A stretch of 64,000 nt of DNA from Lysobacter niastensis (GTDB lineage: Bacteria > Pseudomonadota > Gammaproteobacteria > Xanthomonadales > Xanthomonadaceae): positions 1 to 64,000 of the forward strand of contig NZ_JADLZT010000012.1 in assembly GCF_015453285.1 (NCBI RefSeq), given 5' to 3'. Below are positions 29,084 through 40,398 of the stretch, in pieces (position 1 is the stretch's first letter; the number at the start of each line of letters is the position of its first letter). A program made the translations under genes and the position numbers. The notes below the pieces were generated by a model. The model was given only the letters and a program-made list of their open reading frames with translations. It was not told the origin of the DNA and searched no databases.

Positions 29084-30364
29084 ATGTCCGCGACCCGTAC
29101 CGCCACACGCACCGCTGCCCGCACCGCCACCAAGCCGGCCGCCCCCGCTCGGCGCCCCGACGCGATGCCGACCTTCGTATGGGAGGGCACCGACAAGCGC
29201 GGCGTCAAGATGAAGGGCGAACAGCCCGCCAAGAACGCCAACCTGGTGCGCGCAGACCTGCGCCGCCAGGGCATCACCCCACAGGTGGTGAAGGTCAAGC
29301 CGAAACCGCTGTTCGGCAGCGCAGGCAAGCGCGTTACGCCTCGCGACATCGCCGTCTTCAGCCGCCAGGTCGCCACGATGATGAAGTCGGGCGTGCCGAT
29401 CGTCACGTCCCTGGAAATCATGGCCGGCGGTCAGAAGAATCCGCGGATGAAGGAACTGATCAACTCGATCCGTTCCGACATCGAGAGCGGCTCGTCGATG
29501 AATGAAGCGCTGAGCAAGCACCCGGTGCAGTTCGATGAGTTGTACTGCAATCTGGTCAAGGCCGGCGAGTCCGCCGGTGTGCTCGAAACCGTGCTGGACA
29601 CGGTAGCGACCTACAAGGAAAACATCGAGAGCCTGAAGGGCAAGATCAAGAAGGCGCTGTTCTACCCGGCGACCGTCGTGGCCGTGGCAATCCTGGTCAG
29701 CGCCATTCTGCTTATCTTCGTAGTGCCTCAGTTCCAGCAGGTATTCCAGAGCTTTGGCGCCGACCTGCCTGCCTTCACCAAGATGATCATCGCGGCCAGC
29801 GATTTCATGATCAGCTATTGGTGGGCCATGCTGTTGATGGCCATCGCCGCCGGCGTTGCCTTCATCATGGCGAAGAACCGCTCTCCGAAGTTCGCGCACT
29901 TCCTCGACAGGATGATGCTCAAACTGCCGGTCGTGGGCCAGGTCCTGCACAACGCGGCCATCGCCCGCTTCTCGCGCACGCTCGCGGTCACCTTCAAGGC
30001 CGGCGTCCCGCTAGTGGAGGCGCTCGACACCGTTGCTGGCGCGACCGGCAACGTGGTCTACGAACAGGCCGTGAACCGCATCAAGGACGACGTTTCTGTC
30101 GGCTACCAGGTCAACATGGCGATGAAGCAGGTCAACCTGTTCCCGCACATGGTGATCCAGATGGTCGCGATTGGCGAAGAGGCCGGCGCGCTCGATGCGA
30201 TGCTGTTCAAGGTCGCCGAGTTCTACGAGCAGGAGGTCAACAACGCGGTCGACGCGCTGGCCAGCCTGCTGGAGCCGCTGATCATGATCTTCCTCGGCGT
30301 GGTCGTCGGCGGCATGGTGGTCGGCATGTACTTGCCTATCTTCAAGCTCGCCGCCGCGATCTGA
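29084..30364 (+). CDS. pilC: Type IV pilus inner-membrane platform protein PilC
   Basis: A 426-residue polytopic protein with two T2SSF domains: 'FSRQVATMMKSGVPIVTSLEIM' near 90 and the repeat 'FSRTLAVTFKAGVPLVEALDTVAG' near 300. Three membrane segments follow the usual pattern, the last ending 'LIMIFLGVVVGGMVVGMYLPIFKLA'. It couples PilB ATPase motion to pilin insertion. The first 30 residues are rich in Ala, Thr and Arg. It starts four bases after pilB. Confidence 0.96.
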   Translation: MSATRTATRTAARTATKPAAPARRPDAMPTFVWEGTDKRGVKMKGEQPAKNANLVRADLRRQGITPQVVKVKPKPLFGSAGKRVTPRDIAVFSRQVATMMKSGVPIVTSLEIMAGGQKNPRMKELINSIRSDIESGSSMNEALSKHPVQFDELYCNLVKAGESAGVLETVLDTVATYKENIESLKGKIKKALFYPATVVAVAILVSAILLIFVVPQFQQVFQSFGADLPAFTKMIIAASDFMISYWWAMLLMAIAAGVAFIMAKNRSPKFAHFLDRMMLKLPVVGQVLHNAAIARFSRTLAVTFKAGVPLVEALDTVAGATGNVVYEQAVNRIKDDVSVGYQVNMAMKQVNLFPHMVIQMVAIGEEAGALDAMLFKVAEFYEQEVNNAVDALASLLEPLIMIFLGVVVGGMVVGMYLPIFKLAAAI

Positions 30365-30384
30365 TCCGGGACATCGTTTACTGA

Positions 30385-31248
30385 ATGGCATTCCTCGACC
30401 AGAACCCCGGCCTCGGCTATCCGCTCGCGGCCGGTTTCGGCCTGCTGCTCGGCAGTTTCCTCAACGTGGTGATCCTGCGCCTGCCCAAGCGCCTGGAATG
30501 GCAGTGGCAGCGCGACAGCCGCGAGATCCTCGGCGAGCCTGAAACCTACGACCCGCCTCCGCCCGGCATCGTGGTCGAGCGCTCGCATTGCCCGCACTGC
30601 AAGCACCAGCTCAGCTGGTACGAGAACATCCCGGTCTTCAGTTACCTCGCCCTGCGCGGGCGCTGCCGCAATTGCGGCACGAAGATCTCGCTGCAGTACC
30701 CGCTGGTCGAACTGCTGACCATGGTGCTGATGCTGGCCTGCGTGTGGCGCTTCGGCTTCGGCTGGCAGGGGTTCGGGGCGATGGTGTTCACCACCTTCCT
30801 GATCGCGCTGTCCGGCATCGACCTGCGGACGCAACTGCTGCCGGATCAATTGACTCTGCCGCTGATGTGGCTGGGCTTGATCGCGGCATCGGACAACCTG
30901 TACTTCCCGGTCAAGCCCGCCCTGCTGGGTGCGGTCGCCGGCTACCTCAGCCTCTGGATCGTGTGGTGGCTGTTCAAGCAGCTCACCGGCAAGGAAGGCA
31001 TGGGCCATGGCGACTTCAAGCTGCTCGCGGCCATCGGCGCCTGGGTCGGCCTGAAAGGCGTGTTGCCGACCGTCCTGCTGTCGTCGCTGGTCGGCGCGAT
31101 CATCGGCTCGATCTGGCTGGCGGCGAAGGGCCGCGACAAGGCGACGCCGATCCCGTTCGGCCCCTACCTGGCCATCGCGGGATGGATCGTCTTCTTCTGG
31201 GGACAGGACCTGATCGGCGCCTACATGCGCGTCGCTGGGCTTCGCTGA
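30385..31248 (+). CDS. pilD: Prepilin peptidase / N-methyltransferase PilD
   Basis: A 287-residue membrane aspartic protease that removes the pilin leader and methylates the new N-terminus. The zinc cluster is C69, C72 (CPHC), C94 and C97 (CRNC). The catalytic aspartates are D146 (SGIDLRTQLLPD) and D210 (GMGHGDFK). It has eight membrane segments and is 20 bases after pilC. It would process PilA here and probably type II secretion pseudopilins encoded elsewhere. Confidence 0.96.
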   Translation: MAFLDQNPGLGYPLAAGFGLLLGSFLNVVILRLPKRLEWQWQRDSREILGEPETYDPPPPGIVVERSHCPHCKHQLSWYENIPVFSYLALRGRCRNCGTKISLQYPLVELLTMVLMLACVWRFGFGWQGFGAMVFTTFLIALSGIDLRTQLLPDQLTLPLMWLGLIAASDNLYFPVKPALLGAVAGYLSLWIVWWLFKQLTGKEGMGHGDFKLLAAIGAWVGLKGVLPTVLLSSLVGAIIGSIWLAAKGRDKATPIPFGPYLAIAGWIVFFWGQDLIGAYMRVAGLR

Positions 31249-31309
31249 CGCGTTTCGCACCGCACTTCGCTACGCTAGCGCGATCAACGGCCGCGCCCTC
31301 CAGTCCAGA

Positions 31310-31939
31310 ATGAGTAACTTCATCGTCGGCGTGACCGGTGGCGTGGCCTCGGGCAAGAGCGAGGTCACGCGCCGTTTCGAGCAGCTGGGCGTGTTCATCG
31401 CCGATGCCGATGTCGCCGCGCGTGAAGCCGTGGCCGTGGGGTCGCCCGGGCTGACCGAGGTCGTCGAGGTGTTTGGCTCGGGCGTGCTGGACGGTAGCGG
31501 CGCCCTCGATCGCGTCGCCATGCGGGCGCGCGTATTCCACGACGAGCCGGCCCGGCGTCGGCTCGAGGCGATCATCCATCCCCGCGTCCGCGCATCGATG
31601 CAGGCGCAGTGCGCAACCGCAGCCGGCGCCTATGCCATGGCCGCCATTCCATTGCTGACCGAGGGCGGGCGCGAAGCCTACCCGTGGCTCGACCGGGTGC
31701 TGGTGGTGGACGTGCACATCGACGTGCAGCGGGCGCGGCTGATGCGGCGCGATGACATCGATGCGGAACTGGCCAACCGCATGATCGCCGCGCAGGCCAC
31801 GCGCGACGCCAGGCTGGGCATCGCCGACGACGTGATCGTCAATGACGGGCCGCTGGACGCGCTGGCCGGCCACATCGCCGCCCTGGACCGGCGCTATCGC
31901 CGTCTGGCGGAAGAGAAAAAGACGGCTCGATCCGGATAG
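31310..31939 (+). CDS. coaE: Dephospho-CoA kinase
   Basis: A 209-residue P-loop kinase for the last step of CoA synthesis. The P-loop is GGVASGKS (10-17), and 'IADADVAAREAV' is the CoaE adenine/substrate motif. 'HPRVRASM' and 'AAIPLLTEGG' are also typical. It is the usual neighbour of pilD in gammaproteobacteria. It converges with the mutT-thiE gene with 16 bases between the stops. Confidence 0.95.
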   Translation: MSNFIVGVTGGVASGKSEVTRRFEQLGVFIADADVAAREAVAVGSPGLTEVVEVFGSGVLDGSGALDRVAMRARVFHDEPARRRLEAIIHPRVRASMQAQCATAAGAYAMAAIPLLTEGGREAYPWLDRVLVVDVHIDVQRARLMRRDDIDAELANRMIAAQATRDARLGIADDVIVNDGPLDALAGHIAALDRRYRRLAEEKKTARSG

Positions 31940-31955
31940 AACGGCAGCAGGGCCT

Positions 31956-32951
31956 TCAAACGCCCGGCCACAACCCGCGGATTGCGGCGATACCTTGGGC
32001 ACCGTGACTCCGCGCCTCGGCGAGGTCGTCGGGTCCAAGCCCGCCGATGGCATAGATCGGAATGGATACCGACTCGCGCAACGCGGCAAAGCCGTCCCAA
32101 CCCAGTGTGGGCCCACCGGGATGACTCGGGGTCGGATGCACGGTCCCGACCACGGCGAAATCGCATCCCAACGCCTGTGCCAGCCTCAGCTCCTGCGCGT
32201 CGTGGCAGGACGCTGCCACCGGCAGCGCATCCGGCAACGGCCTGGCGGTGAGGCCGGGAAGCTGCGCGGCGCGCAGGTGCACACCGATCTGATGGCGCTG
32301 GGCCAGCTCTACGTCGTCGTTGACTAGGACCTGCGCATCGGCGTCGCGGCAGACCGCGATGGCTGCCTCCACCAGACGTTTCCAGCGTGCCGCCTCGCAG
32401 CCCGGCGCGCGCAATTGCACGCGGCGCACGCCCGACGCGAGCGCACGCTCCAGCGCCGACAGCCATGCGGCATCGTCCTCGCCCGGTGACGGCGTGACCA
32501 GATAGCGATCAGGCTGTTGCAGCGCGGCCACGACGGGACGGTCGGCGGGCGGCATCGCATAGCGCGCCAGCTGGGCCGGCGGCACCCATGCCAGCGCCTG
32601 CCCTTCGCGGCCTCGCACGGCGCCGCGCCACGCCTTCACTTCGCGCACGTCCAGGCGCAGGCGCTTGTCGGGATAGGCCTGCGGCACGGCAATCAACGGC
32701 GCACCGACGTCGATGTCGATGCCGAGTTCCTCGTGCAGCTCGCGAATCAGCGCCGCCTCGGCGGACTCGCCGGGCTCATGCTTGCCGCCCGGGAACTCCC
32801 AAAGGCCGGCAAGGTCGCGGCCTTCGGTGCGACGGGCCAGCAAGATGCGGCCTCGCGTGTCGCGGATGACGCCGGCGACGACTTCGACGTGGCGGCAAGC
32901 CTCGGTCCGCCTGTGCGCCGAGACGTCGGGTTGGGGAGGCTGCTTCAGCAA
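31956..32951 (-). CDS. Nudix hydrolase (MutT-like) fused to ThiE-like domain
   Basis: A 331-residue two-domain protein. The N-terminal domain (20-145) carries the full Nudix box GGKHEPGESAEAALIRELHE... with the REXXEE core (56-78) and should hydrolyse 8-oxo-dGTP. The C-terminal domain (about 150-331) is a thiamine-phosphate synthase-like barrel ('DRYLVTPSPGE', 'VLVNDDVELAQ', 'GVHLRAAQLPG', 'AVVGTVHPTPSHPG', 'PIYAIGGL'). The ThiE pyrophosphate/phosphate-site residues are only partly kept, so ThiE activity is doubtful. The fusion is known in Pseudomonas and Xanthomonas relatives, next to secA as here. A repeat element lies just upstream. Confidence 0.88.
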   Translation of the reverse strand: MLKQPPQPDVSAHRRTEACRHVEVVAGVIRDTRGRILLARRTEGRDLAGLWEFPGGKHEPGESAEAALIRELHEELGIDIDVGAPLIAVPQAYPDKRLRLDVREVKAWRGAVRGREGQALAWVPPAQLARYAMPPADRPVVAALQQPDRYLVTPSPGEDDAAWLSALERALASGVRRVQLRAPGCEAARWKRLVEAAIAVCRDADAQVLVNDDVELAQRHQIGVHLRAAQLPGLTARPLPDALPVAASCHDAQELRLAQALGCDFAVVGTVHPTPSHPGGPTLGWDGFAALRESVSIPIYAIGGLGPDDLAEARSHGAQGIAAIRGLWPGV

Positions 32952-32955
32952 AGGC

Positions 32956-32997
32956 TGCCCTCACCCCATCTCCTCTCCCGCATCCGGGAGAGGAGAT
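32956..32997. repeat. REP-like palindromic element, copy d
   Basis: It has a GCCCTCACCCC tail followed by CTCCTCTCCCGCATCCGGGAGAGGAG. It is the inverted orientation of copy a and sits between the start of the mutT-thiE gene and the end of secA, so any mRNA from secA would carry the hairpin. Confidence 0.7.
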
Positions 32998-33014
32998 CGA
33001 ATCGGCGGCTTGGC

Positions 33015-35747
<2,733 letters not shown>

Positions 35748-35920
35748 GTACGGGTCCGAGAAGCGAGACGGGAAACCGGGCGGAACGCGTTAGGAACGCG
35801 TGATCGCCGGCAAGTTCCCCGGTTAATCCGGAAACTGGGAACCAGAAACGAGATCGGAGCGACGTGCGCCCCGATCGTGTCGAGCCTGGTCTGTGGCCAC
35901 GCCCATTCTAGCGTGGGGGC

Positions 35921-36211
35921 GAGGCCCGGTGCTCACAAGCCACTGGCTTGTACCGGGCCGAGCGCCCGGAGCCTACGGCGGAGGGCCGGACCGAAGGTAC
36001 GTGCTCACAAGCCGCAGGCTTGTACGTACCTGAGCGCCCGGAGGCGTGCCGCCGGAGGGCCGGATCGAGGAGAGGCGCATACAAGCCGACAGGCTTGTGC
36101 CTCGACGAGCGCCCGGAGGCCTACGGCCGAAGGGCCGGACCGAGGCCCGATGCTCACAAGCCATTGGTTGGTACCGGGTCGAGCGCCTGGCGTGCCGCCG
36201 GAGCTGGCCGG
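35921..36211. repeat. Tandem array of four ~74-bp palindromic units with covarying stems
   Basis: Four units start near 35921, 35993, 36067 and 36142 (72, 74, 75 and about 70 bases). Each has a constant hairpin ACAAGCC-loop-GGCTTGT (fourth copy degenerate). In each unit the flanking arms differ in sequence but still pair: GCCCGGT/ACCGGGC, AGGTACGT/ACGTACCT, GAGGC/GCCTC and, weakly, GCCCGAT/ACCGGGT. A conserved block GAGCGCCCGGAG then leads into a second hairpin that also covaries (GCC/GGC, GGCG/CGCC, GGCC/GGCC). Unit lengths are not multiples of three, so coding is unlikely. Confidence 0.85.
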
Positions 36212-36228
36212 GAAAGTATCCGGGGCCC

Positions 36229-36265
36229 AAAAACAGAAAAGGCGCAGGCTTGTGGCCTACGCCTT
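36229..36265 (-). terminator. Terminator of the M23 peptidase gene
   Basis: An 11-bp stem (36255-36265 with 36239-36249, one G-T wobble) has a TTGTG loop. On the minus strand it runs into TTTTCTGTTTTT. It starts 22 bases after the stop at 36288. Its loop side keeps an AGGCTTGT half-motif of the neighbouring repeat array, so it may have evolved from a repeat unit. Confidence 0.8.
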
Positions 36266-36287
36266 CCGGATACTGCCGCGGCCTGGA

Positions 36288-37211
36288 TCAGCCCTTGATC
36301 TTCAGCTGCAGCGGCGACTGCTGGCTCAGGAAGTTGCGCGGATTCACCACCCGGCCGCGCTCCCAGACCTCGAAGTGCACGTGCGCACCGGTCGAACGGC
36401 CGGTGGAGCCGGCCTTGGCCACTTCCTGGCCGGCACGGACCAGCTCGCCGACCTTGCGGGTCAGGCGCGAGTTGTGGGCATAGCGGGTCACGTAGCCGTT
36501 GCCGTGATCGATCTCGATCACGTTGCCGTAGCCCGAGCGCACGCCGGAGTAGCTGACCACGCCATCGGCCACGGCCAGGACCGGGTCTCCGACGTCGGCC
36601 TCGAAGTCGATGCCCTTGTGGAACTGCTTGCCGCCGACGATGGGGTCGGCGCGGCCACCGAAGCCGGAGGTGATGTAGCTGTTGGCGATCGGCTCGCGCG
36701 ACGGCACCGCATTCATGTCGAGCTGGCGGTTGAACAGCAGCGCTTCCAGCACCGACAACTGGTCGCCGGAGGCCTTGAACTGCGCATCCAGCGTGGCGAG
36801 GCCGCTGTCGAGCTCGGCCTTGGACATGTCGCGCACCGGGCCGGCGCCACCGACGCCGACCGGCTTGTTGAAATCGAATTCGCCGTCCTGCAGCTGCCCG
36901 ATGCGGGTCAGGCGCTCGCCGAGGGCGTTGAGGCGGTTGGCCTCGGCCTGCAGCTCGCCGAGGCGCGCGGCCAGCGCGTTGACTTCGCGCTGCGCGTCAC
37001 GGCGGGCCAGGTCGAGCTGCGTCTGCTGGCTCTGCACCTTGGCGCGCAGCAGGGCATTGTCGGCAATGCCGATTCCGGCGCCGAGGGCGAGGCCGGCACA
37101 CAGCAGCAGCGCGATGGCGATAACCGGTCGGCGGCCGCCTTGCTGGCCGGCGCCCTGGAGCATCGTCGCCAGCTGGGCGCGCGATTTGTTTACGATGGCG
37201 AAATAGGTCAT
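36288..37211 (-). CDS. M23 (LytM-type) peptidoglycan endopeptidase
   Basis: A 307-residue membrane-anchored cell wall protein. One N-terminal membrane segment (about 29-50) is followed by a coiled coil (55-105). The C-terminal M23 domain carries the zinc motif 'GGKQFHKGIDFEADVGDPV' (HxxxD) and 'TGAHVHFEVWERG' (HxH). 'GYVTRYAHNSRL' supplies the further His. All metal ligands are present, so it may be an active endopeptidase rather than an EnvC/NlpD-like activator. It is divergent from dciA; the two start codons are 8 bases apart or overlap. Confidence 0.9.
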   Translation of the reverse strand: MTYFAIVNKSRAQLATMLQGAGQQGGRRPVIAIALLLCAGLALGAGIGIADNALLRAKVQSQQTQLDLARRDAQREVNALAARLGELQAEANRLNALGERLTRIGQLQDGEFDFNKPVGVGGAGPVRDMSKAELDSGLATLDAQFKASGDQLSVLEALLFNRQLDMNAVPSREPIANSYITSGFGGRADPIVGGKQFHKGIDFEADVGDPVLAVADGVVSYSGVRSGYGNVIEIDHGNGYVTRYAHNSRLTRKVGELVRAGQEVAKAGSTGRSTGAHVHFEVWERGRVVNPRNFLSQQSPLQLKIKG

Positions 37212-37218
37212 GTGTCCG

Positions 37219-37671
37219 ATGTCTGATTCCAAGCCCAGGTCCAACCGCCCTCGCCCCTCGACGCCCCAAGCCGCACTCGATGCGCTGCTTGCGGAGCCTT
37301 CGGGAGGTCCCATCCGTCGCGCGCTCTGGCTCGACGAACTGGACCGACGGCTGCACCCCCACCTGCCCCACCCGCTGGCTGCGCATGCGCGCTTGGCCAA
37401 CTTCGACAACGGCAGGCTCGTGTTTGTCGTCGATACACCGGTGTGGCGCGCCAAGTTACGGCTCGCCGCCCCGGAACTGCTCAACGTTGCCCGCTCCATC
37501 GGACTGGATGCGACCGAGCTGGTCGTCAAAACGGCCAGCGCCCCCCTGGCTGCATCCGCACAACCGATCCGGAAAGCCACACCCATGTCGGCCGCTGCAC
37601 AGCAGGCGCTGCAAGCGGCCTTGGCGTCCTTGAAAGACCCCGGGTCGCCTGACCCTGAGGACGCCGCCTGA
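37219..37671 (+). CDS. dciA: DciA (DUF721) replicative helicase loader
   Basis: A 150-residue protein of the DUF721 family, which loads DnaB in bacteria that lack DnaC. The family core spans about 20-100: 'ALDALLAEPSGGPIRRALWLDELDRRLHPHLPHPLAAHARLANFDNGRLVFVVDTPVWRAKLRLAAPEL...', with the KH-like fold and the conserved W in 'TPVWRAKLR'. The tail is Ala/Pro-rich and low complexity. ATG at 37219 is preferred; an in-frame ATG at 37210 would overlap the divergent M23 start codon. The position beside lpxC and secA is common for dciA in gammaproteobacteria. Confidence 0.85.
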   Translation: MSDSKPRSNRPRPSTPQAALDALLAEPSGGPIRRALWLDELDRRLHPHLPHPLAAHARLANFDNGRLVFVVDTPVWRAKLRLAAPELLNVARSIGLDATELVVKTASAPLAASAQPIRKATPMSAAAQQALQAALASLKDPGSPDPEDAA

Positions 37672-37890
37672 CTTCTGAACGACTGCGGACCGCGAGGTCC
37701 GGCAGCCAGGCAGAGCCGGGCCGGGAGGCATGCTACTTGCGTAACCCCTTGTATTTGTTAAACAAGGGCTAAAAAATCGGAAATAAACCGTTAGAAAAAC
37801 GTTAAACCGTCACTCGACGTTCACGTCTGTGACATGCGCACGAATTCTGGAAACGGTTCCCCGACGAGCGGAGGGAGTCACGCCGCTGGC

Positions 37891-38799
37891 TCAGACGGCC
37901 GCGGGTTCGCCGTAGGCGACCGGGACTTCGTCCGGGTCTGTAAAGGTCACCTCGTCCCACGCCGAGCGCTCGGCCAGCAGGGCACGCACGAGCTTGTTGT
38001 TGAGCGCGTGGCCCGACTTGTAACCGACGTAGGTGCCGACGATCGGGTGGCCGGCGAGATAGAGGTCGCCGATCGCATCGAGGATCTTGTGGCGGACGAA
38101 CTCGTCCGCGTAACGCAGGCCGTCGTCGTTGAGGACGCGGAACTCGTCCAGCACGATCGCGTTGTCCATCGAGCCGCCGAGGCCGAGGTTGCGCTCGCGC
38201 ATGTACTCCAGGTCGCGCATGAAGCCGAAGGTGCGCGCGCGGCTGACTTCCTTGATGTAGTTGGCGGTCGAGAACTCGACCTGCGCCCGCGACTGCGCGG
38301 CCGGAATGGCCGGGTGGTCGAACTGGACGGTGAAGTCCAGGCGGAAGCCGTCGAACGGCTCGAACCGGGCGATCTTGTCGCCGTCGCGCACTTCAACGGG
38401 CTTGCGGATGCGGATGAAACGCTTCGGCGCTTCCTGTTCGGCGATACCGGCCGACTGCAGCAGGAACACGAACGGACCGGAGGAGCCGTCCATGATCGGC
38501 ACCTCGGGCGCCGACAGCTCGACATAGATGTTGTCGATCCCCAGGCCCGCCAGTGCCGACAGCAGGTGCTCGACGGTCTGGATCTTCGCCGGGCCGCAGC
38601 TCAGACCGGTGCACAGCGTGGTCTCGGTGACCAGCTCGGCCTGCGCAGGAACCTCCACCACCGGGTCGAGGTCGACACGGCGGAACACGATGCCGGCATC
38701 GACCGGGGCCGGACGCAGCGTGAGATAGACCTTCTCACCGCTGTGCAGGCCCACGCCGGTGGCGCGGATCACGTTCTTGAGGGTGCGCTGGCGCAGCAT
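37891..38799 (-). CDS. lpxC: UDP-3-O-acyl-N-acetylglucosamine deacetylase
   Basis: A 302-residue zinc enzyme for the committed step of lipid A synthesis. ATG at 38799 gives the family start '[22 protein letters not shown]'. H78 lies in [12 protein letters not shown]. The second zinc motif, '[19 protein letters not shown]', is near 237 and supplies H and D. '[16 protein letters not shown]' is also typical. It is the last gene of the dcw block. The 219 bases after its stop (37672-37890) hold only an A/T-rich stretch with a CCCTTGT/ACAAGGG hairpin and no clear terminator. Confidence 0.97.
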   Translation of the reverse strand: MLRQRTLKNVIRATGVGLHSGEKVYLTLRPAPVDAGIVFRRVDLDPVVEVPAQAELVTETTLCTGLSCGPAKIQTVEHLLSALAGLGIDNIYVELSAPEVPIMDGSSGPFVFLLQSAGIAEQEAPKRFIRIRKPVEVRDGDKIARFEPFDGFRLDFTVQFDHPAIPAAQSRAQVEFSTANYIKEVSRARTFGFMRDLEYMRERNLGLGGSMDNAIVLDEFRVLNDDGLRYADEFVRHKILDAIGDLYLAGHPIVGTYVGYKSGHALNNKLVRALLAERSAWDEVTFTDPDEVPVAYGEPAAV

Positions 38800-38876
38800 T
38801 CGAAAAGCAGGGTCCAGGTTGCTATGGCAGTTGGTTCGCGAAGGCTCGCGGACCGGCCTGCCTGAATCGGCCGGGA

Positions 38877-38905
38877 AGGATACCACCCGGTTCCCTGAAT
38901 CTTAA
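38877..38905 (-). promoter_or_regulatory. Candidate lpxC promoter
   Basis: On the minus strand TTAAGA and TATCCT are separated by 17 bases in the 264-base gap between ftsZ and lpxC. Each matches the consensus at four of six positions. It would give lpxC its own transcript with a leader of about 70 bases. Position is reasonable; the match is moderate. Confidence 0.35.
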
Positions 38906-39063
38906 TGGAAACCGTCACATCCCCGATGCAACGCTCCGGCCTGGATCGTTGCGCCGATGCATCCGCCGAAAGCGACTGAAACCGGCCAGTCGGCAGGCGC
39001 CGACCGGCCCAAGGCCCCGGGGATGGCGCCCCAGGGCGTGAGGACGTACGAGTTACGTGAAGA

Positions 39064-40281
39064 TCAGTCGGCCTGGCGGCGCAGGAACGCCGGGATATCC
39101 AGGTAGCTGCTGTCGCTGCCGAAATCGGCCACGGCAGGCGCCGCCGGTTCGGACGAACGCACGCTGCTGCCGCGCAGGCTGCCGCCGAAGCTCGGTGCCG
39201 CCGGGGCCACGGCGTCCATCGCCGAGAACTCCGGCAGGCCGGTGGTGGCATTGCGGACCAGCTGGATCGGCGCGCGATGCGCTTCGCGCTCGCTGCCGCG
39301 CACAGACTGGCGGGCCACCGCACGGTTGAGGCCGGTCGCCACGACGGTGACCTTGACCTCGTCCTGCATGTCCGGATCGAGCACGGTGCCGATGACGACG
39401 GTGGCGTCTTCGGAGGCGAAGTTCTCGATGGTGCGGCCAACTTCGTCGAACTCGGCCATCGTGAAGTCCGGACCGGCGGTGATGTTGACCAGGATGCCGT
39501 TGGCGCCGGACAGGTTGACGTCGTCCAGCAACGGGTTCTGGATTGCCGCTTCAGCGGCAGCCTGGGCACGGTCGTCGCCACGGGCGGCGCCGGTACCCAT
39601 CATGGCCAGGCCCATCTCGCTCATCACGGTGCGCACGTCGGCGAAGTCGACGTTGATCAGGCCCGGACGCACGATGAGGTCGGCGATGCCCTGCACCGCG
39701 CCGAGCAGCACGTCGTTCGCGGCACGGAAGGCCTGGATCATCGTGGCGTTGCGGCCGAGCACGGTGATCAGCTTTTCGTTGGGGATGGTGATCAGCGAGT
39801 CGCAGTGGTGGCTCAGTTCCTCGATGCCCTTCAGCGCGACCTGCATGCGGCGACGGCCTTCGAACGGGAACGGCTTGGTCACCACGGCCACGGTCAGGAT
39901 GCCCATCTCCTTGGCGAGCTGCGCCACGACCGGCGCTGCGCCGGTACCCGTGCCGCCGCCCATGCCTGCGGTGATGAAGACCATGTCGGCGCCCTGCAGC
40001 GCGTCCATGATGCGCTCGCGATCTTCCAGCGCGGCCTGGCGGCCGACTTCCGGATTCGCGCCTGCGCCCAGGCCCTTGGTGACGTTGCCGCCGAGCTGCA
40101 GCTGCAGCTTGGCGCCGCAGTTCTTGATCGCCTGCGAGTCGGTGTTGGCGGTGATGAACTCCACGCCGTCCACGCTGCCGTTGACCATGTGCGCCACGGC
40201 GTTGCCGCCGCCACCGCCCACGCCGATGACCTTGATCACCGCGTTCGGGGCCATTTTTTCAACCAGTTCGAAATGTGCCAT
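39064..40281 (-). CDS. ftsZ: Cell division GTPase FtsZ
   Basis: A 405-residue tubulin-like protein forming the Z ring. The GTP-binding signature GGGTGTG is at 108-114, the T7 catalytic loop NVDFADV at 210-216, and '[12 protein letters not shown]' near the N-terminus. The last residues, '[15 protein letters not shown]', form the conserved C-terminal peptide that binds FtsA and ZipA, separated from the core by a short Ala/Pro/Ser linker. ATG at 40281, 117 bases after the ftsA stop, so ftsZ may have additional promoters. Confidence 0.98.
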   Translation of the reverse strand: MAHFELVEKMAPNAVIKVIGVGGGGGNAVAHMVNGSVDGVEFITANTDSQAIKNCGAKLQLQLGGNVTKGLGAGANPEVGRQAALEDRERIMDALQGADMVFITAGMGGGTGTGAAPVVAQLAKEMGILTVAVVTKPFPFEGRRRMQVALKGIEELSHHCDSLITIPNEKLITVLGRNATMIQAFRAANDVLLGAVQGIADLIVRPGLINVDFADVRTVMSEMGLAMMGTGAARGDDRAQAAAEAAIQNPLLDDVNLSGANGILVNITAGPDFTMAEFDEVGRTIENFASEDATVVIGTVLDPDMQDEVKVTVVATGLNRAVARQSVRGSEREAHRAPIQLVRNATTGLPEFSAMDAVAPAAPSFGGSLRGSSVRSSEPAAPAVADFGSDSSYLDIPAFLRRQAD

Positions 40282-40398
40282 GTCGTCGTCCTCGTTATGT
40301 GTTGCTAGTTGTCGATCCAGGTCTTTCGGTACTGCCGTTGCCCTTACCACCAGGCGGAAGCGAAGCGTTGCTCCGAATCTCCTTGTCCGCCCTTGCGC

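Larger units (their letters stand above)
35748..36287. other. Gene-free region between M23 peptidase and secA
   Basis: A 540-base stretch without a convincing gene. The part next to secA (35748-35920) should hold the secA promoter on the minus strand, but I cannot single out a good -35/-10 pair. The middle (35921-36211) is the tandem palindromic array, and the last part holds the terminator of the M23 gene. Confidence 0.7.

Noticed and set aside
35921-36211. CRISPR array
   Set aside because: Units are contiguous palindromic repeats with no unique spacers and no cas genes nearby.
37742-37775. CCCTTGT/ACAAGGG hairpin as lpxC terminator
   Set aside because: On the minus strand the A/T run precedes the stem and no T-run follows it, so it does not fit a Rho-independent terminator in that direction.
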